NCBI RefSeq assembly: GCF_947170395.1
Contig: NZ_CAMVTE010000005.1
Coordinates: 1-64,000, forward strand
Reading direction: 5' to 3'
DNA from: an uncultured Methanobrevibacter sp.
Lineage (GTDB): Archaea; Methanobacteriota; Methanobacteria; Methanobacteriales; Methanobacteriaceae
DNA: 64,000 nucleotides
Shown: positions 7,886 through 17,369 of the stretch, in pieces
Numbering within the stretch: position 1 is the stretch's first letter
How the letters are laid out: each line of letters begins with the position of its first letter
The notes under the pieces: model-generated
Database searches by the model: none
What the model was told of the DNA's origin: nothing
The model's input: the letters and a program-made list of their open reading frames with translations, nothing else
Translations under genes and position numbers: made by a program

Positions 7886-10207
7886 ATGGCTAGTTATATA
7901 TCTCATCCTTTAATCAAGAAAGATTCAATAGAATCAAGATTATATCAGCAGGTTTTGGCTGGGGATGTATTGAAGAAAGGAAATACGATGGTTGTTGCAC
8001 CTACTGCACTTGGAAAAACCATTGTTGCAATACTGGTTGCCGCAGACAGGTTGCAGAAGGTTAAAAATTCAAAAATACTTGTTCTTGCTCCGTCCAAACC
8101 GTTGGCTATTCAGCATGAGGCCAGCTTTAAGGAGTTTCTGACACTTCCATGTTCTTCAATAACAGGTGCCGTAAAGACAGAGGACAGAGTTACAAGATGG
8201 GAAGAGTCCAGAATCATCTGTGCCACTCCCCAAACAGTAGAATCCGATTTGCTAAACGGCCGTTATGATTTAAGCAGCGTGTCCCTGATTGTCTTTGACG
8301 AATGCCATCATGGTGTTGGCGCATATTCTTACGTATATCTTGCTTCCCGTTATGTTCAGGAATCCAATTACAATTTGATTTTGGGCCTTACAGCTTCACC
8401 GGGTTCCGACAAGGCGAAAATAAAGGAAGTGTGTGAGAATCTTTACATTCAAAATATTGTAGTCAAGACAGAAGATGACCATGATGTGAGACCTTATTTC
8501 AATCCTGTTGAAATCGACTGGGTTAGAGTAAAGATGAGCTCAGAGCTTGAAAAAATAAAAAATTACATTGACAAAGCCCTGAAAGTCAGATTGAAGGCTC
8601 TAAAAAATATGGGCATTATCAAGACAGTTTCGGTTGGTAAGGTTGATATTCTAAAGGCAAGAGGAAGGGTTCAGGGTGAAATTGCAAGATCAGTTAATCC
8701 CGACAAGGATCTGTTTCAGGCAATTTCCATATTGAGTGCGGTTATTAACATTCAGCATTCCCAGGAGCTGATTGAAACTCAGGGTGTTTCAACATTCAAC
8801 AAATATATTTCAAGGCTTCGCAAGAAAAAGACAAAGGCCTCAAAATCCTTGATGTGGGATGATAACTTTGGTCGTGCGGTAAAGATGGCCCGTGATGCCG
8901 AACGTCATGGCTGGGAACATCCTAAATTAAGGGAAGTAACCAAAATCCTTAAAAAGGAATTGGGCACAGGTGACGGTCAAACCAAACTCCAATCCACAAG
9001 ATTTGCAGAAAATGAGGATGAAAAATCATCTAAAATAATCGTTTTCACCCAATATAGGGATACTCTGGAGATGATTCACCAAAAGCTGGAAAAGGAAGGC
9101 ATCAAATCAGCCAAATTTTTCGGCCAGGCTTCAAAGGATGGTGAAAAGGGCCTTACTCAAAAGGAACAGAAAGCCATCATCAAAGCATTCAGAATGGGAG
9201 AATACGATGTGCTGTTGTCAACCAGTGTTGCGGAGGAAGGTATAGATATTCCCGCTGTTGATTTGGTTGTTTTGTATGAACCGGTTCCTTCTGAAGTTCG
9301 TATGATTCAAAGGCGTGGAAGAACAGGCCGTAAAAGGACAGGACGTGTTAAAGTACTGATTACAATGGGCACAAGAGATGAGGGATATTACTGGTCCAGC
9401 GTCAATAAGGAAGCTCAGATGAAAAATCAGCTAATCGATCCTGTTGTTTTGGAAGAGCTAAATGCCTCTGCAGTCGAGAGGATGGAAAACGAAAAAAGGG
9501 TCAAAGTTATTGAAAGGCCTAAAGAGGAAAAGACAAAACCTGTTGTTTATGCCGACTCAAGAGAGGGGAATTCTAAGGTAATCAGGCATTTGTCCGAAAT
9601 GGAAATTGATGTTAAGGTTCATTCGATGGCTGTTGGTGATTATCAGGTAAGCGATGAGGTGGTAATTGAGAGAAAAACCGCCAAGGATTTTGTTGATTCC
9701 ATAATTGATAAGAGACTGTTCAAGCAGGCACGTGAATTGTCCGAGGAATTCAAACGCCCGCTGCTTATTCTTGAAGGGGATGACATCTACAACGGCATGA
9801 TTCATCCGAATGCGGTCAGGGGAACCATTGCCTCCATTGCAATAGACTTTGGCATAAGCATAATTCCTACAAGAAACTCTGAAGATACTGCCGCAATGAT
9901 AAAAAGAATAGCTGTTCGTGAACAGACCGGTGAAAAAACTCCGATACAAATCAGGACGGATAAAAAACCGGTAAGCCTATGGGAGCAGCAGTTGTTCATT
10001 ATAGAGTCCCTGCCTAATATCGGACCGGTCAATGCAAAGAATCTGCTTCAGCACTTCGGAACAGTCGCAAATGTAATCAATGCTTCTGAAAGTGAACTTC
10101 AGGAAGTTGATGGTATTGGTGAGAAAACTGCTAAAAATATTAGAAAAGTAGTTGAATCCGAATATTTGTATTTCAAAAAAGAAATTAAAGAAAGAAAACT
10201 TCTTTAA
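7886..10207 (+). CDS. hef: Hef: FANCM/XPF-like helicase-nuclease
   Basis: Archaeal Hef processes stalled replication forks. The N-terminal half is a superfamily 2 helicase with Walker A APTALGKT (about 40), DECHH box (about 137) and the arginine-finger motif QRRGRTGR (about 475). The C-terminal part is an XPF/ERCC4 nuclease with GDYQV and ERKTAKDF catalytic residues (about 582-600) and a tandem helix-hairpin-helix (LPNIGPVNAKNLL, VDGIGEKTAKNI). The 773-residue length is usual for full fused Hef. A short hairpin followed by eight T ends the gene. Confidence 0.95.
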   Translation: MASYISHPLIKKDSIESRLYQQVLAGDVLKKGNTMVVAPTALGKTIVAILVAADRLQKVKNSKILVLAPSKPLAIQHEASFKEFLTLPCSSITGAVKTEDRVTRWEESRIICATPQTVESDLLNGRYDLSSVSLIVFDECHHGVGAYSYVYLASRYVQESNYNLILGLTASPGSDKAKIKEVCENLYIQNIVVKTEDDHDVRPYFNPVEIDWVRVKMSSELEKIKNYIDKALKVRLKALKNMGIIKTVSVGKVDILKARGRVQGEIARSVNPDKDLFQAISILSAVINIQHSQELIETQGVSTFNKYISRLRKKKTKASKSLMWDDNFGRAVKMARDAERHGWEHPKLREVTKILKKELGTGDGQTKLQSTRFAENEDEKSSKIIVFTQYRDTLEMIHQKLEKEGIKSAKFFGQASKDGEKGLTQKEQKAIIKAFRMGEYDVLLSTSVAEEGIDIPAVDLVVLYEPVPSEVRMIQRRGRTGRKRTGRVKVLITMGTRDEGYYWSSVNKEAQMKNQLIDPVVLEELNASAVERMENEKRVKVIERPKEEKTKPVVYADSREGNSKVIRHLSEMEIDVKVHSMAVGDYQVSDEVVIERKTAKDFVDSIIDKRLFKQARELSEEFKRPLLILEGDDIYNGMIHPNAVRGTIASIAIDFGISIIPTRNSEDTAAMIKRIAVREQTGEKTPIQIRTDKKPVSLWEQQLFIIESLPNIGPVNAKNLLQHFGTVANVINASESELQEVDGIGEKTAKNIRKVVESEYLYFKKEIKERKLL

Positions 10208-10232
10208 TTTTAAATCCTAAAATTTTTTTTCA
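10206..10232 (+). terminator. Hairpin plus T-run after hef
   Basis: Seven-base stem AATTTTA / TAAAATT with a five-base loop, followed by a run of T. It lies between the convergent hef and TIM-barrel genes and fits a U-rich archaeal terminator for hef. Confidence 0.5.
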
Positions 10233-10965
10233 TATATTCATAACTTTTTTTGATGGAATCAAAGTCATTTACTTCAATGATATAGATGCCATCATAATTA
10301 TTTTTCTCTAAATTATTGATGATAGTGTTTAATTCAATTGAGCCTTCACCTAATGTGAGGTGTGCATCATCATCACCAAAATTATCATGGGCATGTATGT
10401 GTTTAATCGAATCAAAATACATTGCCTCCGGGCGATATTGGGCATGGTTTGCATGACCGATATCAAGGGTCATTGCCATGTCAAGAGAAACCAGCAAATC
10501 GTTTAAATCTTGCAAATTCTGATAAATCATTGCATCGAATGTAGGCATATTTTCAACTGTGGTTAAAACGCCCAAATCGCTGCCGTATTCTCCAATCTCT
10601 CTGATTGATTCATTTGCAGTTTCATAAACTTTATCAAGGAAATATTTTTTAGCCAAAAATGAAGCCAGTCCGGGATGGACAACAACCGCTTCACCATCTA
10701 TTTCATTGGCCAAATCTATTGAATCCTTAATCTGCTGGATTGAGTTCAATCTGCTTTTCTCCTGCAGGGAAGCAATATTGACATCCATAAAAGGAGTATG
10801 AATGCTGTATTTAAGGTTGTAGCTTTCAAGAATGTCCGCATCTATATTTTCTGATGGATACTGATGTACCAGTTCGGCATATTCAAGTCCCAAACCTTCA
10901 ATGAATTCCAATGTCTCTTCCAATGTATATTCTATTCCCGCCAGGGTTGATGCACCAATTTTCAT
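10210..10965 (-). CDS. Sugar phosphate isomerase/epimerase-like TIM barrel
   Basis: 251-residue protein of the xylose isomerase-like / AP endonuclease 2 TIM-barrel superfamily. Candidate metal-ligand positions appear in VHPGLA, TVENMPTFD (Glu), LDIGHANHAQY (Asp/His), HAHDNFGDDDAH and IIEVN (Glu). Substrate cannot be deduced; members range from sugar epimerases to endonuclease IV. Last gene of the hisS-hisI-PINA run, with 4 bases between it and the PINA-like gene. A DNA-repair role alongside PINA is possible but not shown. Confidence 0.8.
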   Translation of the reverse strand: MKIGASTLAGIEYTLEETLEFIEGLGLEYAELVHQYPSENIDADILESYNLKYSIHTPFMDVNIASLQEKSRLNSIQQIKDSIDLANEIDGEAVVVHPGLASFLAKKYFLDKVYETANESIREIGEYGSDLGVLTTVENMPTFDAMIYQNLQDLNDLLVSLDMAMTLDIGHANHAQYRPEAMYFDSIKHIHAHDNFGDDDAHLTLGEGSIELNTIINNLEKNNYDGIYIIEVNDFDSIKKSYEYMKKNFRI

Positions 10966-10969
10966 ATTA

Positions 10970-12814
10970 TCACTGTTTTCTGACTGCTGTAATTTTCAAG
11001 CCCATCTCAATAGCTTCAAGGATAAAATCGGACAGTTCAATGCCGTTTCTTATTTTGATTTCACCCTTCTTGGATGTTGTTGCTGTAAGCAGATATTCTC
11101 CTTCAATTAAAATGTCAAAGTTCTGTCTTCCGTTTTCACGTCCCAAATCAAGAATCATCTGTTTTCTTGTATGGATGATGTCAAATTCAAAAGGAGTTTC
11201 ATCAACAGGTTTGTCACCGATTACCTCCACTCCCAGGCTGATTCCGATTTCACGTTCAATTTCAGCAATCCTTTTGCCGTTTTTGCCGATGATTTTTGGA
11301 ACGTATTGGTCGGGAATGTAAATGTTGGCCCTCTCAGGGGAGATTACCTCAACTTCAACCTTTGCCTTTTTCGGAAGCATCCTTTTTATTTTACGCAAAA
11401 TCTCATTTTCCGCAATGATGTCTACGGAAGATTTATTCGGACCGTCTGAATTGGTTCCGTTGACCAAATCCATATCCATGACAATGGTCTGTTCACCATA
11501 TGTGTAGATTTCATTTTTAAGCTCTCCGGTTTCAAAGTCCCTTACTTCAATCACAGGTCTTGCAAGATCAGCTTCCTTCATTCCGCTTGGAACCTTGACG
11601 GTCATTTTTGTCTCATAAACACTTGTGACACGACCGTTTTCAATGTAGATGCTTGTATCCACGATTGAAGGGATTACTCCCAGCTCAACTCTTGAAGCAA
11701 TTCTTTGGATTGCATCTATAGGGCGGGTTGCATGAACGACTCCAATCATTCCGACACCCGCAAGTCTCATGTCCGCAAAAATGTTAAAATCAGTATTTTT
11801 TCTTAATTCATCATAAATTGTATAGTCAGGTCTTACAAGCAACAGCACATCCGCCGTATTTTCCATGCTGCCTTCCAATGGAGCATACTGGGTAATTTCA
11901 TCACCCAACTGCAAATCTCTCGGAGATTCCATTGTTTTCACAATTTTGTTGAGTTCTTCAGAATAGTATTTTGCGATGGCCTGAACGAATGTTGATTTAC
12001 CCGCTCCGGGAGATCCGGATATTAAAATACCTTCAGCGCTTGTTTTGATTCTGTTTAGCAACTTGTCTGATAGGTGATATTCATCCAGGTCAATCTTTGC
12101 CACAGGACGAACAACAGTAATTTCAAGGCCTTCCGCAAAGGGAGGGTATGCTATAGAAATTCTGTATTCTCTTGACTGAACAACAAAGGATCCTTCCTTG
12201 TCGGATTCCAGATAGGTCTTTGAATCGGTATGCGCCTTTTCAAGTATTTCATCCATGATGCTTTTGAGTTCTGAATAGGAATATGGCTTGTCGCTAAGTT
12301 TTACGAAGTCAATGTGGCCTGGTGTTCCTTTCTTGGCCATCGGAACTACATTTTCTTTTAAATGAATTGACATTGTATTTTCATCAAAGAACTTTTCAAT
12401 TGAGAGAGCTTTATGGGTATATTTCTGTTCAAAATAATAGACTGGAATTCCCTGAGCCTTTGCAACTTCCGCCTGCACCTTGTCGTTTGTAAGAAGTGTT
12501 CCGAACTCTGACCTTGCAAGGTCTCTTATGATGCTGTCAATTTCTCCGCTTTTGGCATATCTGATGTCATAGTTGGTTGGCCTTTTTCCTTTAAATGTAA
12601 TGGCCAGCTCACCGTCATCCTGCATTTGCTGCAGCTTTTGAAGTTCAGCTAATCCTTTAGCGCCTTCTGACCTTTTTGCATTTGCCTGATGTTCAAGTTC
12701 ACAAACTACAGCTTCAGGTACAATGATTTCCGGATAGTCGAAATCCCCATTTTCTATCAATTCGCTTACAGCACCGATAATCACTGCGCTTGTGTCTGGT
12801 ATAATGCATTTCAT
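10970..12814 (-). CDS. PIN-domain ATPase with KH domain (PINA-like)
   Basis: Fusion of an N-terminal PIN nuclease-like domain (PDTSAVIIGA; LLTNDK, residues 1-150), a PilT/VirB11-type ATPase (Walker A GSPGAGKSTF about 254; DYTIYDELR about 320) and a C-terminal KH domain (VPKIIGKNGKRIAEIE, about 485-530). Sulfolobus PINA has this layout and is a hexameric ATPase that branch-migrates Holliday junctions with Hjc. ATG 12814 is preferred because homologous starts read MKxIxPDTSA; ATG 12826 would overlap hisI by 11 bases. The junction role is family knowledge. Confidence 0.87.
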   Translation of the reverse strand: MKCIIPDTSAVIIGAVSELIENGDFDYPEIIVPEAVVCELEHQANAKRSEGAKGLAELQKLQQMQDDGELAITFKGKRPTNYDIRYAKSGEIDSIIRDLARSEFGTLLTNDKVQAEVAKAQGIPVYYFEQKYTHKALSIEKFFDENTMSIHLKENVVPMAKKGTPGHIDFVKLSDKPYSYSELKSIMDEILEKAHTDSKTYLESDKEGSFVVQSREYRISIAYPPFAEGLEITVVRPVAKIDLDEYHLSDKLLNRIKTSAEGILISGSPGAGKSTFVQAIAKYYSEELNKIVKTMESPRDLQLGDEITQYAPLEGSMENTADVLLLVRPDYTIYDELRKNTDFNIFADMRLAGVGMIGVVHATRPIDAIQRIASRVELGVIPSIVDTSIYIENGRVTSVYETKMTVKVPSGMKEADLARPVIEVRDFETGELKNEIYTYGEQTIVMDMDLVNGTNSDGPNKSSVDIIAENEILRKIKRMLPKKAKVEVEVISPERANIYIPDQYVPKIIGKNGKRIAEIEREIGISLGVEVIGDKPVDETPFEFDIIHTRKQMILDLGRENGRQNFDILIEGEYLLTATTSKKGEIKIRNGIELSDFILEAIEMGLKITAVRKQ

Positions 12815-12815
12815 T

Positions 12816-13223
12816 TTAATACACATCTTCAGGGTTTATAAGTCTTTCTAAAATGATTTCCAAATCATCATCCTTTAAATCATCAATGTCTATGTCATTT
12901 TCTGTGTTGATTTTTCTAAAAAAGCATGAAAGGTAACCTTCGTGGCAAGCAGCTCCAACCTGTTTGATTTTCAAAACAATTGCATCCATATCACAGTCAA
13001 CAAGGATTTCCTGAACTTCCTGATAGTGTCCTGATGATTCACCTTTTAACCATAACTGATTCCTTGAAGTACTCCAGTAGTGTGCCTTTCCAGTTTTGAT
13101 TGTTTTGATAAGGGCTTCCTTGTTCATATTTGCAAGCATCAGCACCTGGTTTGTATCTGCATCCTGTGCAATTGCGGTTATAACTTTCACACCATTGATT
13201 TCGTGTCTGAAGTTAATTTCCAT
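12816..13223 (-). CDS. hisI: Phosphoribosyl-AMP cyclohydrolase
   Basis: Third step of histidine biosynthesis: opening the purine ring of phosphoribosyl-AMP. The 135-residue protein carries the diagnostic [16 protein letters not shown] stretch, the metal-binding VDCDMDA and the zinc motif [11 protein letters not shown]. There is no HisE pyrophosphohydrolase fused, as is usual in archaea. It lies 2 bases downstream of hisS; pairing a histidine-making enzyme with the histidine-charging enzyme suggests joint expression. Confidence 0.95.
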   Translation of the reverse strand: MEINFRHEINGVKVITAIAQDADTNQVLMLANMNKEALIKTIKTGKAHYWSTSRNQLWLKGESSGHYQEVQEILVDCDMDAIVLKIKQVGAACHEGYLSCFFRKINTENDIDIDDLKDDDLEIILERLINPEDVY

Positions 13224-13225
13224 AT

Positions 13226-14521
13226 TTATTCCTCTTTTAAATAATCGATAATATTGTCAATGTCAACAAGTTCCTGGTTTCCGCTAACCATATCTTTAAT
13301 AGTAATTTTACCTTCTTTAAGGTCGTTTTCACCAATTATGGCTATTTTTGAAACTTTAATTTTATCGGCATAATTCATTAGTTTTTTGAATTTTTTACCG
13401 TTCAAATCAACATCCGCTTTAATGTCATTCTTTCTGAGAAGCTGTGTGATTTCGTAGGCTTTAGGCCTTACACTTTCTGAAATGGGAGCAACATAAATGT
13501 CCAGGTGTGAAGGCAACTCTTCAGTTTCTGTTAGTTCTTCTATTGCATTCATTAGTCGGTCAAAACCAAGTGCAAAACCTGTTGATTCAACTTCCTGGCC
13601 TCCGAAGAGTTTTACCAGATTGTATGATCCTCCGCCGCAGATTTGTTTTTGAGCACCAAGTTCAGGAACATAAATCTCAAATACGATTCCTGTGTAGTAA
13701 TCGAGCCCTCTTGCAACTCCTAAGTTTAATGTGTAATTTGCCACATCAAACGCTTCCAAAAGTTCAATTAATTGTTTAAACTCTTTTAAAGCTTGTTTTG
13801 GTTCATCATATGGGGCAAGTAATTCTTCAACATCACTTAAAATAGATTTGTCTCCAACCATATCGATTAGCTTTAATAGAATTTGATTTAATTCGTCATT
13901 ATCAATAACAGGTTCGTCCCCACTCAATGATTCGATTAATAAATCCTTATCTCCCTTGTCAATAACAACCATTATTTCTCTTTGGGTTTCAGTTGAGATT
14001 TCAAAGTGTTTGAAAAGGCCTCTGATGATTCCCAAGTGATTAAGATTAACATCGGCGGTGGTTATGCCCAAAGCATTTATTGCATCTGTACATAGTGCAA
14101 TGACTTCCGCTTCACCTTGTGGTGAATTAGCTCCAATCAGTTCGCAACCAAATTGCCAGAATTGTCTGAACCTTCCCTTTTGAGGTCTTTCATATCTAAA
14201 ACAGCTTCCATAGTAGTAAAGTTTAATAGGTTTTGTGGAAGTTTTTTCAAGCTCATTTAAATATAATCTGGCCACCGGAGCTGTAATTTCAGGCCTTAAG
14301 GTCAATTCCCTGTCGGACTTGTCCTTGAAGTTATATAATTGATTGACAATTTCTTCTCCGGATTTTGTTGTAAATAATTTTAATTCTTCAAATAATGGGG
14401 TTTTTATTTCCTGATAACCGTAATTTTCGAATATGTTTCTTAAGGTACTTTCCACTTTTTTTCTCTGTCTCATTTCATCAAATAAGAAATCTCTAGTACC
14501 TCTAGGTCTTGTAAATTCCAT
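13226..14521 (-). CDS. hisS: Histidine--tRNA ligase
   Basis: Class II aminoacyl-tRNA synthetase charging tRNA-His. Visible are the N-terminal [21 protein letters not shown], motif 2 ([18 protein letters not shown]), the histidine-specific loop [11 protein letters not shown] and motif 3 (GFALGFDRL), followed by an anticodon-binding domain (VAPISE ... [12 protein letters not shown]). The 431-residue length is typical. First gene of a minus-strand operon with hisI and PINA. Confidence 0.97.
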   Translation of the reverse strand: MEFTRPRGTRDFLFDEMRQRKKVESTLRNIFENYGYQEIKTPLFEELKLFTTKSGEEIVNQLYNFKDKSDRELTLRPEITAPVARLYLNELEKTSTKPIKLYYYGSCFRYERPQKGRFRQFWQFGCELIGANSPQGEAEVIALCTDAINALGITTADVNLNHLGIIRGLFKHFEISTETQREIMVVIDKGDKDLLIESLSGDEPVIDNDELNQILLKLIDMVGDKSILSDVEELLAPYDEPKQALKEFKQLIELLEAFDVANYTLNLGVARGLDYYTGIVFEIYVPELGAQKQICGGGSYNLVKLFGGQEVESTGFALGFDRLMNAIEELTETEELPSHLDIYVAPISESVRPKAYEITQLLRKNDIKADVDLNGKKFKKLMNYADKIKVSKIAIIGENDLKEGKITIKDMVSGNQELVDIDNIIDYLKEE

Positions 14522-14757
14522 TTTTGCTCTCCTATGATTAAATTTATTATAATTAAACTATGTTTTTTGGATGTTATATAATCTTTTGTTCAACATTACT
14601 TTTCAAATGCTCTCGGATAATTTGTTAATAATTTGGTATATAATTGTTATATAAGTTTTGGAAGTGTGCTTTTACACATTTGTGTATTTCTGCAGTTAAA
14701 ATAGTTTTAATTGGTTTCAAGTGCACTATCTAATCAAATACAGAAGGAATGATTATT

Positions 14758-15798
14758 ATGGTGAAATATAAATTAGTGGATACATTGCTATATCAAAGTG
14801 AAGAAGGTGCTGTTGAAGGAAAATTCATCATTGGTGATGAGACCCTATGGGCAAGTAGAAAAGTCGTGGCTGAGATTTTTGGAACTGATAAATCTAATAT
14901 ATCAAGACATTTCTCAAATATTGTTCAAGATGGGGAGCTTGACGAAAAAGAAGTGAGTATAAGCTCTAATGAACTATTTAAAGATGATTTAGAGTTTAGT
15001 AAGGAATCCGCACAAAACTCTAAAAAGGGAGGTAGGCCTCAAATATGGTATAATCTTGACGCAATCATATCAATTGGTTACAGAATCAATTCAAAAAAAG
15101 CAACACACTTTCGTAAATGGTCTAGAGAAATTCTAAAGCAATATATGCGAAAAGGTTTTGTCATCAATAAAGAACTTTTAATGAAAGGTGGAAAATTCAC
15201 TGATGAATACTTCGAGGAATTGGTCGATGTAATTCGAGAAATCAGATCATCTGAAAGGAAAGTGTATGAAAAAGTGACTGATTTGTTTACAACAGCATAT
15301 GATTACAACAAAAATGCTCAAATAACAAAAGAATTCTATGCTAAAGTTCAAAACAAACTACATTATGCAGTTGTTGGGCTTACCGCACCTGAAATTATAC
15401 ATGAAAGAGCCGACAGTGAAAAAGAGCATATGGGGTTGACTACTTGGTCAAGAGCACCCAAAGGTAAAGTATTGCTTAGGGATGTTAAAGTGGCTAAAAA
15501 TTACTTAACTGAAAAAGAGTTAAAAACTCTTAATCGTGTTGTAAGCATGTATTTGGATTATGCTGAAGATAGGGCTGAAAGGCAAATTCCAATGAGCATG
15601 AAAGATTGGGCGGAAAGGCTTGATAAATTTTTAGAATTCTATGAATATGCAGTATTAAAAGGAAAAGGGAAGATATCAAGAAAAGAAGTTGATGAATTTG
15701 TTGAATTGGAGTATGAAAAATTCAGACCAATACAGGATAAAGTGTTCAAATCAGACTACAATGAATTTGATGAAGAAACTAAAAAGTTTTTAGTATAA
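14758..15798 (+). CDS. RhuM-like (virulence RhuM family) protein
   Basis: Member of the RhuM family named after a Salmonella pathogenicity-island ORF; function unknown, frequent next to mobile DNA and toxin or restriction loci. The N-terminal half resembles a Fic-associated or phage-antirepressor-like DNA-binding module (LWASRKVVAEIFGTDKSNISRHF), followed by the family core RPQIWYNLDAIISIGYRINSK. The C-terminus (KNYLTEKELKTLNRVVSMYLDYAEDRAER) is the conserved helical end. ATG 14758 is preferred, with GGAATGA upstream; ATG 14749 is also in frame. It stands alone between housekeeping genes, consistent with lateral acquisition. Confidence 0.82.
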   Translation: MVKYKLVDTLLYQSEEGAVEGKFIIGDETLWASRKVVAEIFGTDKSNISRHFSNIVQDGELDEKEVSISSNELFKDDLEFSKESAQNSKKGGRPQIWYNLDAIISIGYRINSKKATHFRKWSREILKQYMRKGFVINKELLMKGGKFTDEYFEELVDVIREIRSSERKVYEKVTDLFTTAYDYNKNAQITKEFYAKVQNKLHYAVVGLTAPEIIHERADSEKEHMGLTTWSRAPKGKVLLRDVKVAKNYLTEKELKTLNRVVSMYLDYAEDRAERQIPMSMKDWAERLDKFLEFYEYAVLKGKGKISRKEVDEFVELEYEKFRPIQDKVFKSDYNEFDEETKKFLV

Positions 15799-15819
15799 CT
15801 TTTAATCAATTATTATTAT

Positions 15820-16668
15820 ATGAATATTAAAGGCAGTACAAATATTGTAGGTTTGATTGGTCATCCGGTGGAACATAGCTTTTCACCGCCAATGCATAAT
15901 GCCGCATTTAAAAAATTAGGAATGGATTATGCTTATGTTGCTTTTGATGTTGAACCTAAAAATATTTCGCAGGCGATTGAAGGAGCGCAGGCGCTAAATA
16001 TTAAAGGGTTCAATGTTACCATCCCTCACAAGATTGAAGTGATGCAGTACTTGGATGGTTTGGATGAGGTTGCAGCACTTATAGGTGCCGTAAACACTAT
16101 TGACTTTAAAGATTTGAAAGGATACAATACTGATGGAATCGGTGCAATAAGGGCTATTGAGGAAGTGACCAAAGTCAAAAATAAAAACGTTATTGTTGCA
16201 GGTGCCGGCGGAGCTTCAAGGGCAATATCATTTTACCTTGCAAAGTTCGGTGTCGACTCATTGATTATTCTTAACAGAAATGTCGAAAAGGCGAAGAATT
16301 TGGCAGGTGATGTTTCTGCTTCCAATTTGATTGATGACGTTAAAGCAGATTCGATTTCTGAGATAGGTAATTATCTGAAAGATGCCGACATTCTGGTTGA
16401 TACAACACCTTTGGGAATGCATCCTCACATTGACGATGAGCCGATTGCTAAAGCTGAGGATATGCATGATGATCTGGTAGTATTTGACGCTGTTTACAAT
16501 CCAAATGAAACAGTATTACTTAAAGAAGCGATTAAGGCTGGAGCAAAGCCGATTTATGGAATTAAGATGCTGCTTTACCAGGGAGCTGAAAGCTTTAGAA
16601 TCTGGACAGGTCAGGATGCTCCAATAAGTGTGATGGAAAATGCGCTTAATGAATATTTGGGAAGATAA
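15820..16668 (+). CDS. aroE: Shikimate dehydrogenase
   Basis: NADP-dependent reduction of 3-dehydroshikimate to shikimate in aromatic amino-acid synthesis. Conserved elements: substrate-binding GHPVEHSFSPPMHN (residues 13-26), catalytic Lys in NVTIPHK, GYNTDGIGA, the nucleotide-binding GAGGASRA and the C-terminal GIKMLLYQGAESF. Length of 282 residues is typical. Followed after 1 base by the unknown gene at 16670. Confidence 0.96.
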   Translation: MNIKGSTNIVGLIGHPVEHSFSPPMHNAAFKKLGMDYAYVAFDVEPKNISQAIEGAQALNIKGFNVTIPHKIEVMQYLDGLDEVAALIGAVNTIDFKDLKGYNTDGIGAIRAIEEVTKVKNKNVIVAGAGGASRAISFYLAKFGVDSLIILNRNVEKAKNLAGDVSASNLIDDVKADSISEIGNYLKDADILVDTTPLGMHPHIDDEPIAKAEDMHDDLVVFDAVYNPNETVLLKEAIKAGAKPIYGIKMLLYQGAESFRIWTGQDAPISVMENALNEYLGR

Positions 16669-16669
16669 T

Positions 16670-17353
16670 ATGGATTTGATTTTTGACATTTCAGGTTTAG
16701 CTAATGAAAAAGAGGAATTTACAGACTCCAAAAAAGATGTTTTGAAATTTCTGAAAATTATTGGGGTAGATACCCGCTTTATTTCATATACTCCTGAAAA
16801 AATATACATCAACAACTTAAGATTTTCAAAGTTTTCAAGAAAAAGGCAGGAAACATTCAACAGGCAGTATCCGGAAATTGAAGTTGTAAGAAGCAGTCTG
16901 TTTCAAAAGATATGCTCAAAATCGTCAAAGCACCTGGCTCTGGAGGCCAAGCCCAACTCAAAAATATTGATGCCCAAGGATAATTTTATAGTTGAACTTC
17001 TAATGGAGCCTTATACCCGTAAATATGGTGTCGAACTCGTTTATGAGGGGGAATATGACTTGGTTGTCAATCCCATTGTTTTGGATGATGAGGTAAACAA
17101 TATCTTCTCGACAATTTTTGCAGGCGAAGGTATAAAATTTAGAGATAAAACCAATGAAATCTATCCTCTTTTAAATGTTTCACTGGATTGGATTAATTCA
17201 TTTTTACAAATGGATGGTCGGGAGACTTTGGAAAATAAGAATAATAATCCACTAGCAATTTCATTTTCTGAATTTTTAGAGGATGTTGCTCCCCAATATA
17301 AGGAAAACGTTTTGAATGCCAGTGAATTCATTGAAGAAAAATTAAAATGTTAA
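16670..17353 (+). CDS. Conserved protein of unknown function
   Basis: 227 residues from ATG 16670, directly after the aroE stop; GGAAGA upstream supports this start over an in-frame ATG at 16640 inside aroE. I do not recognise the family. It is a soluble, charged protein with no signal peptide and a Lys-rich first half (RFSKFSRKRQETFNR). Its C-terminal segment SFSEFLEDVAPQYKENVLNA looks like a packing helix pair. Co-transcription with aroE is likely from the spacing. Its stop lies 17 bases from the convergent rfcL. Confidence 0.7.
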   Translation: MDLIFDISGLANEKEEFTDSKKDVLKFLKIIGVDTRFISYTPEKIYINNLRFSKFSRKRQETFNRQYPEIEVVRSSLFQKICSKSSKHLALEAKPNSKILMPKDNFIVELLMEPYTRKYGVELVYEGEYDLVVNPIVLDDEVNNIFSTIFAGEGIKFRDKTNEIYPLLNVSLDWINSFLQMDGRETLENKNNNPLAISFSEFLEDVAPQYKENVLNASEFIEEKLKC

Positions 17354-17369
17354 AATTTGCATTTCAACT

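Noticed and set aside
14749-15798. RhuM-like gene as part of a restriction or toxin-antitoxin operon.
   Set aside because: Neighbours are hisS and aroE; no partner gene is present.
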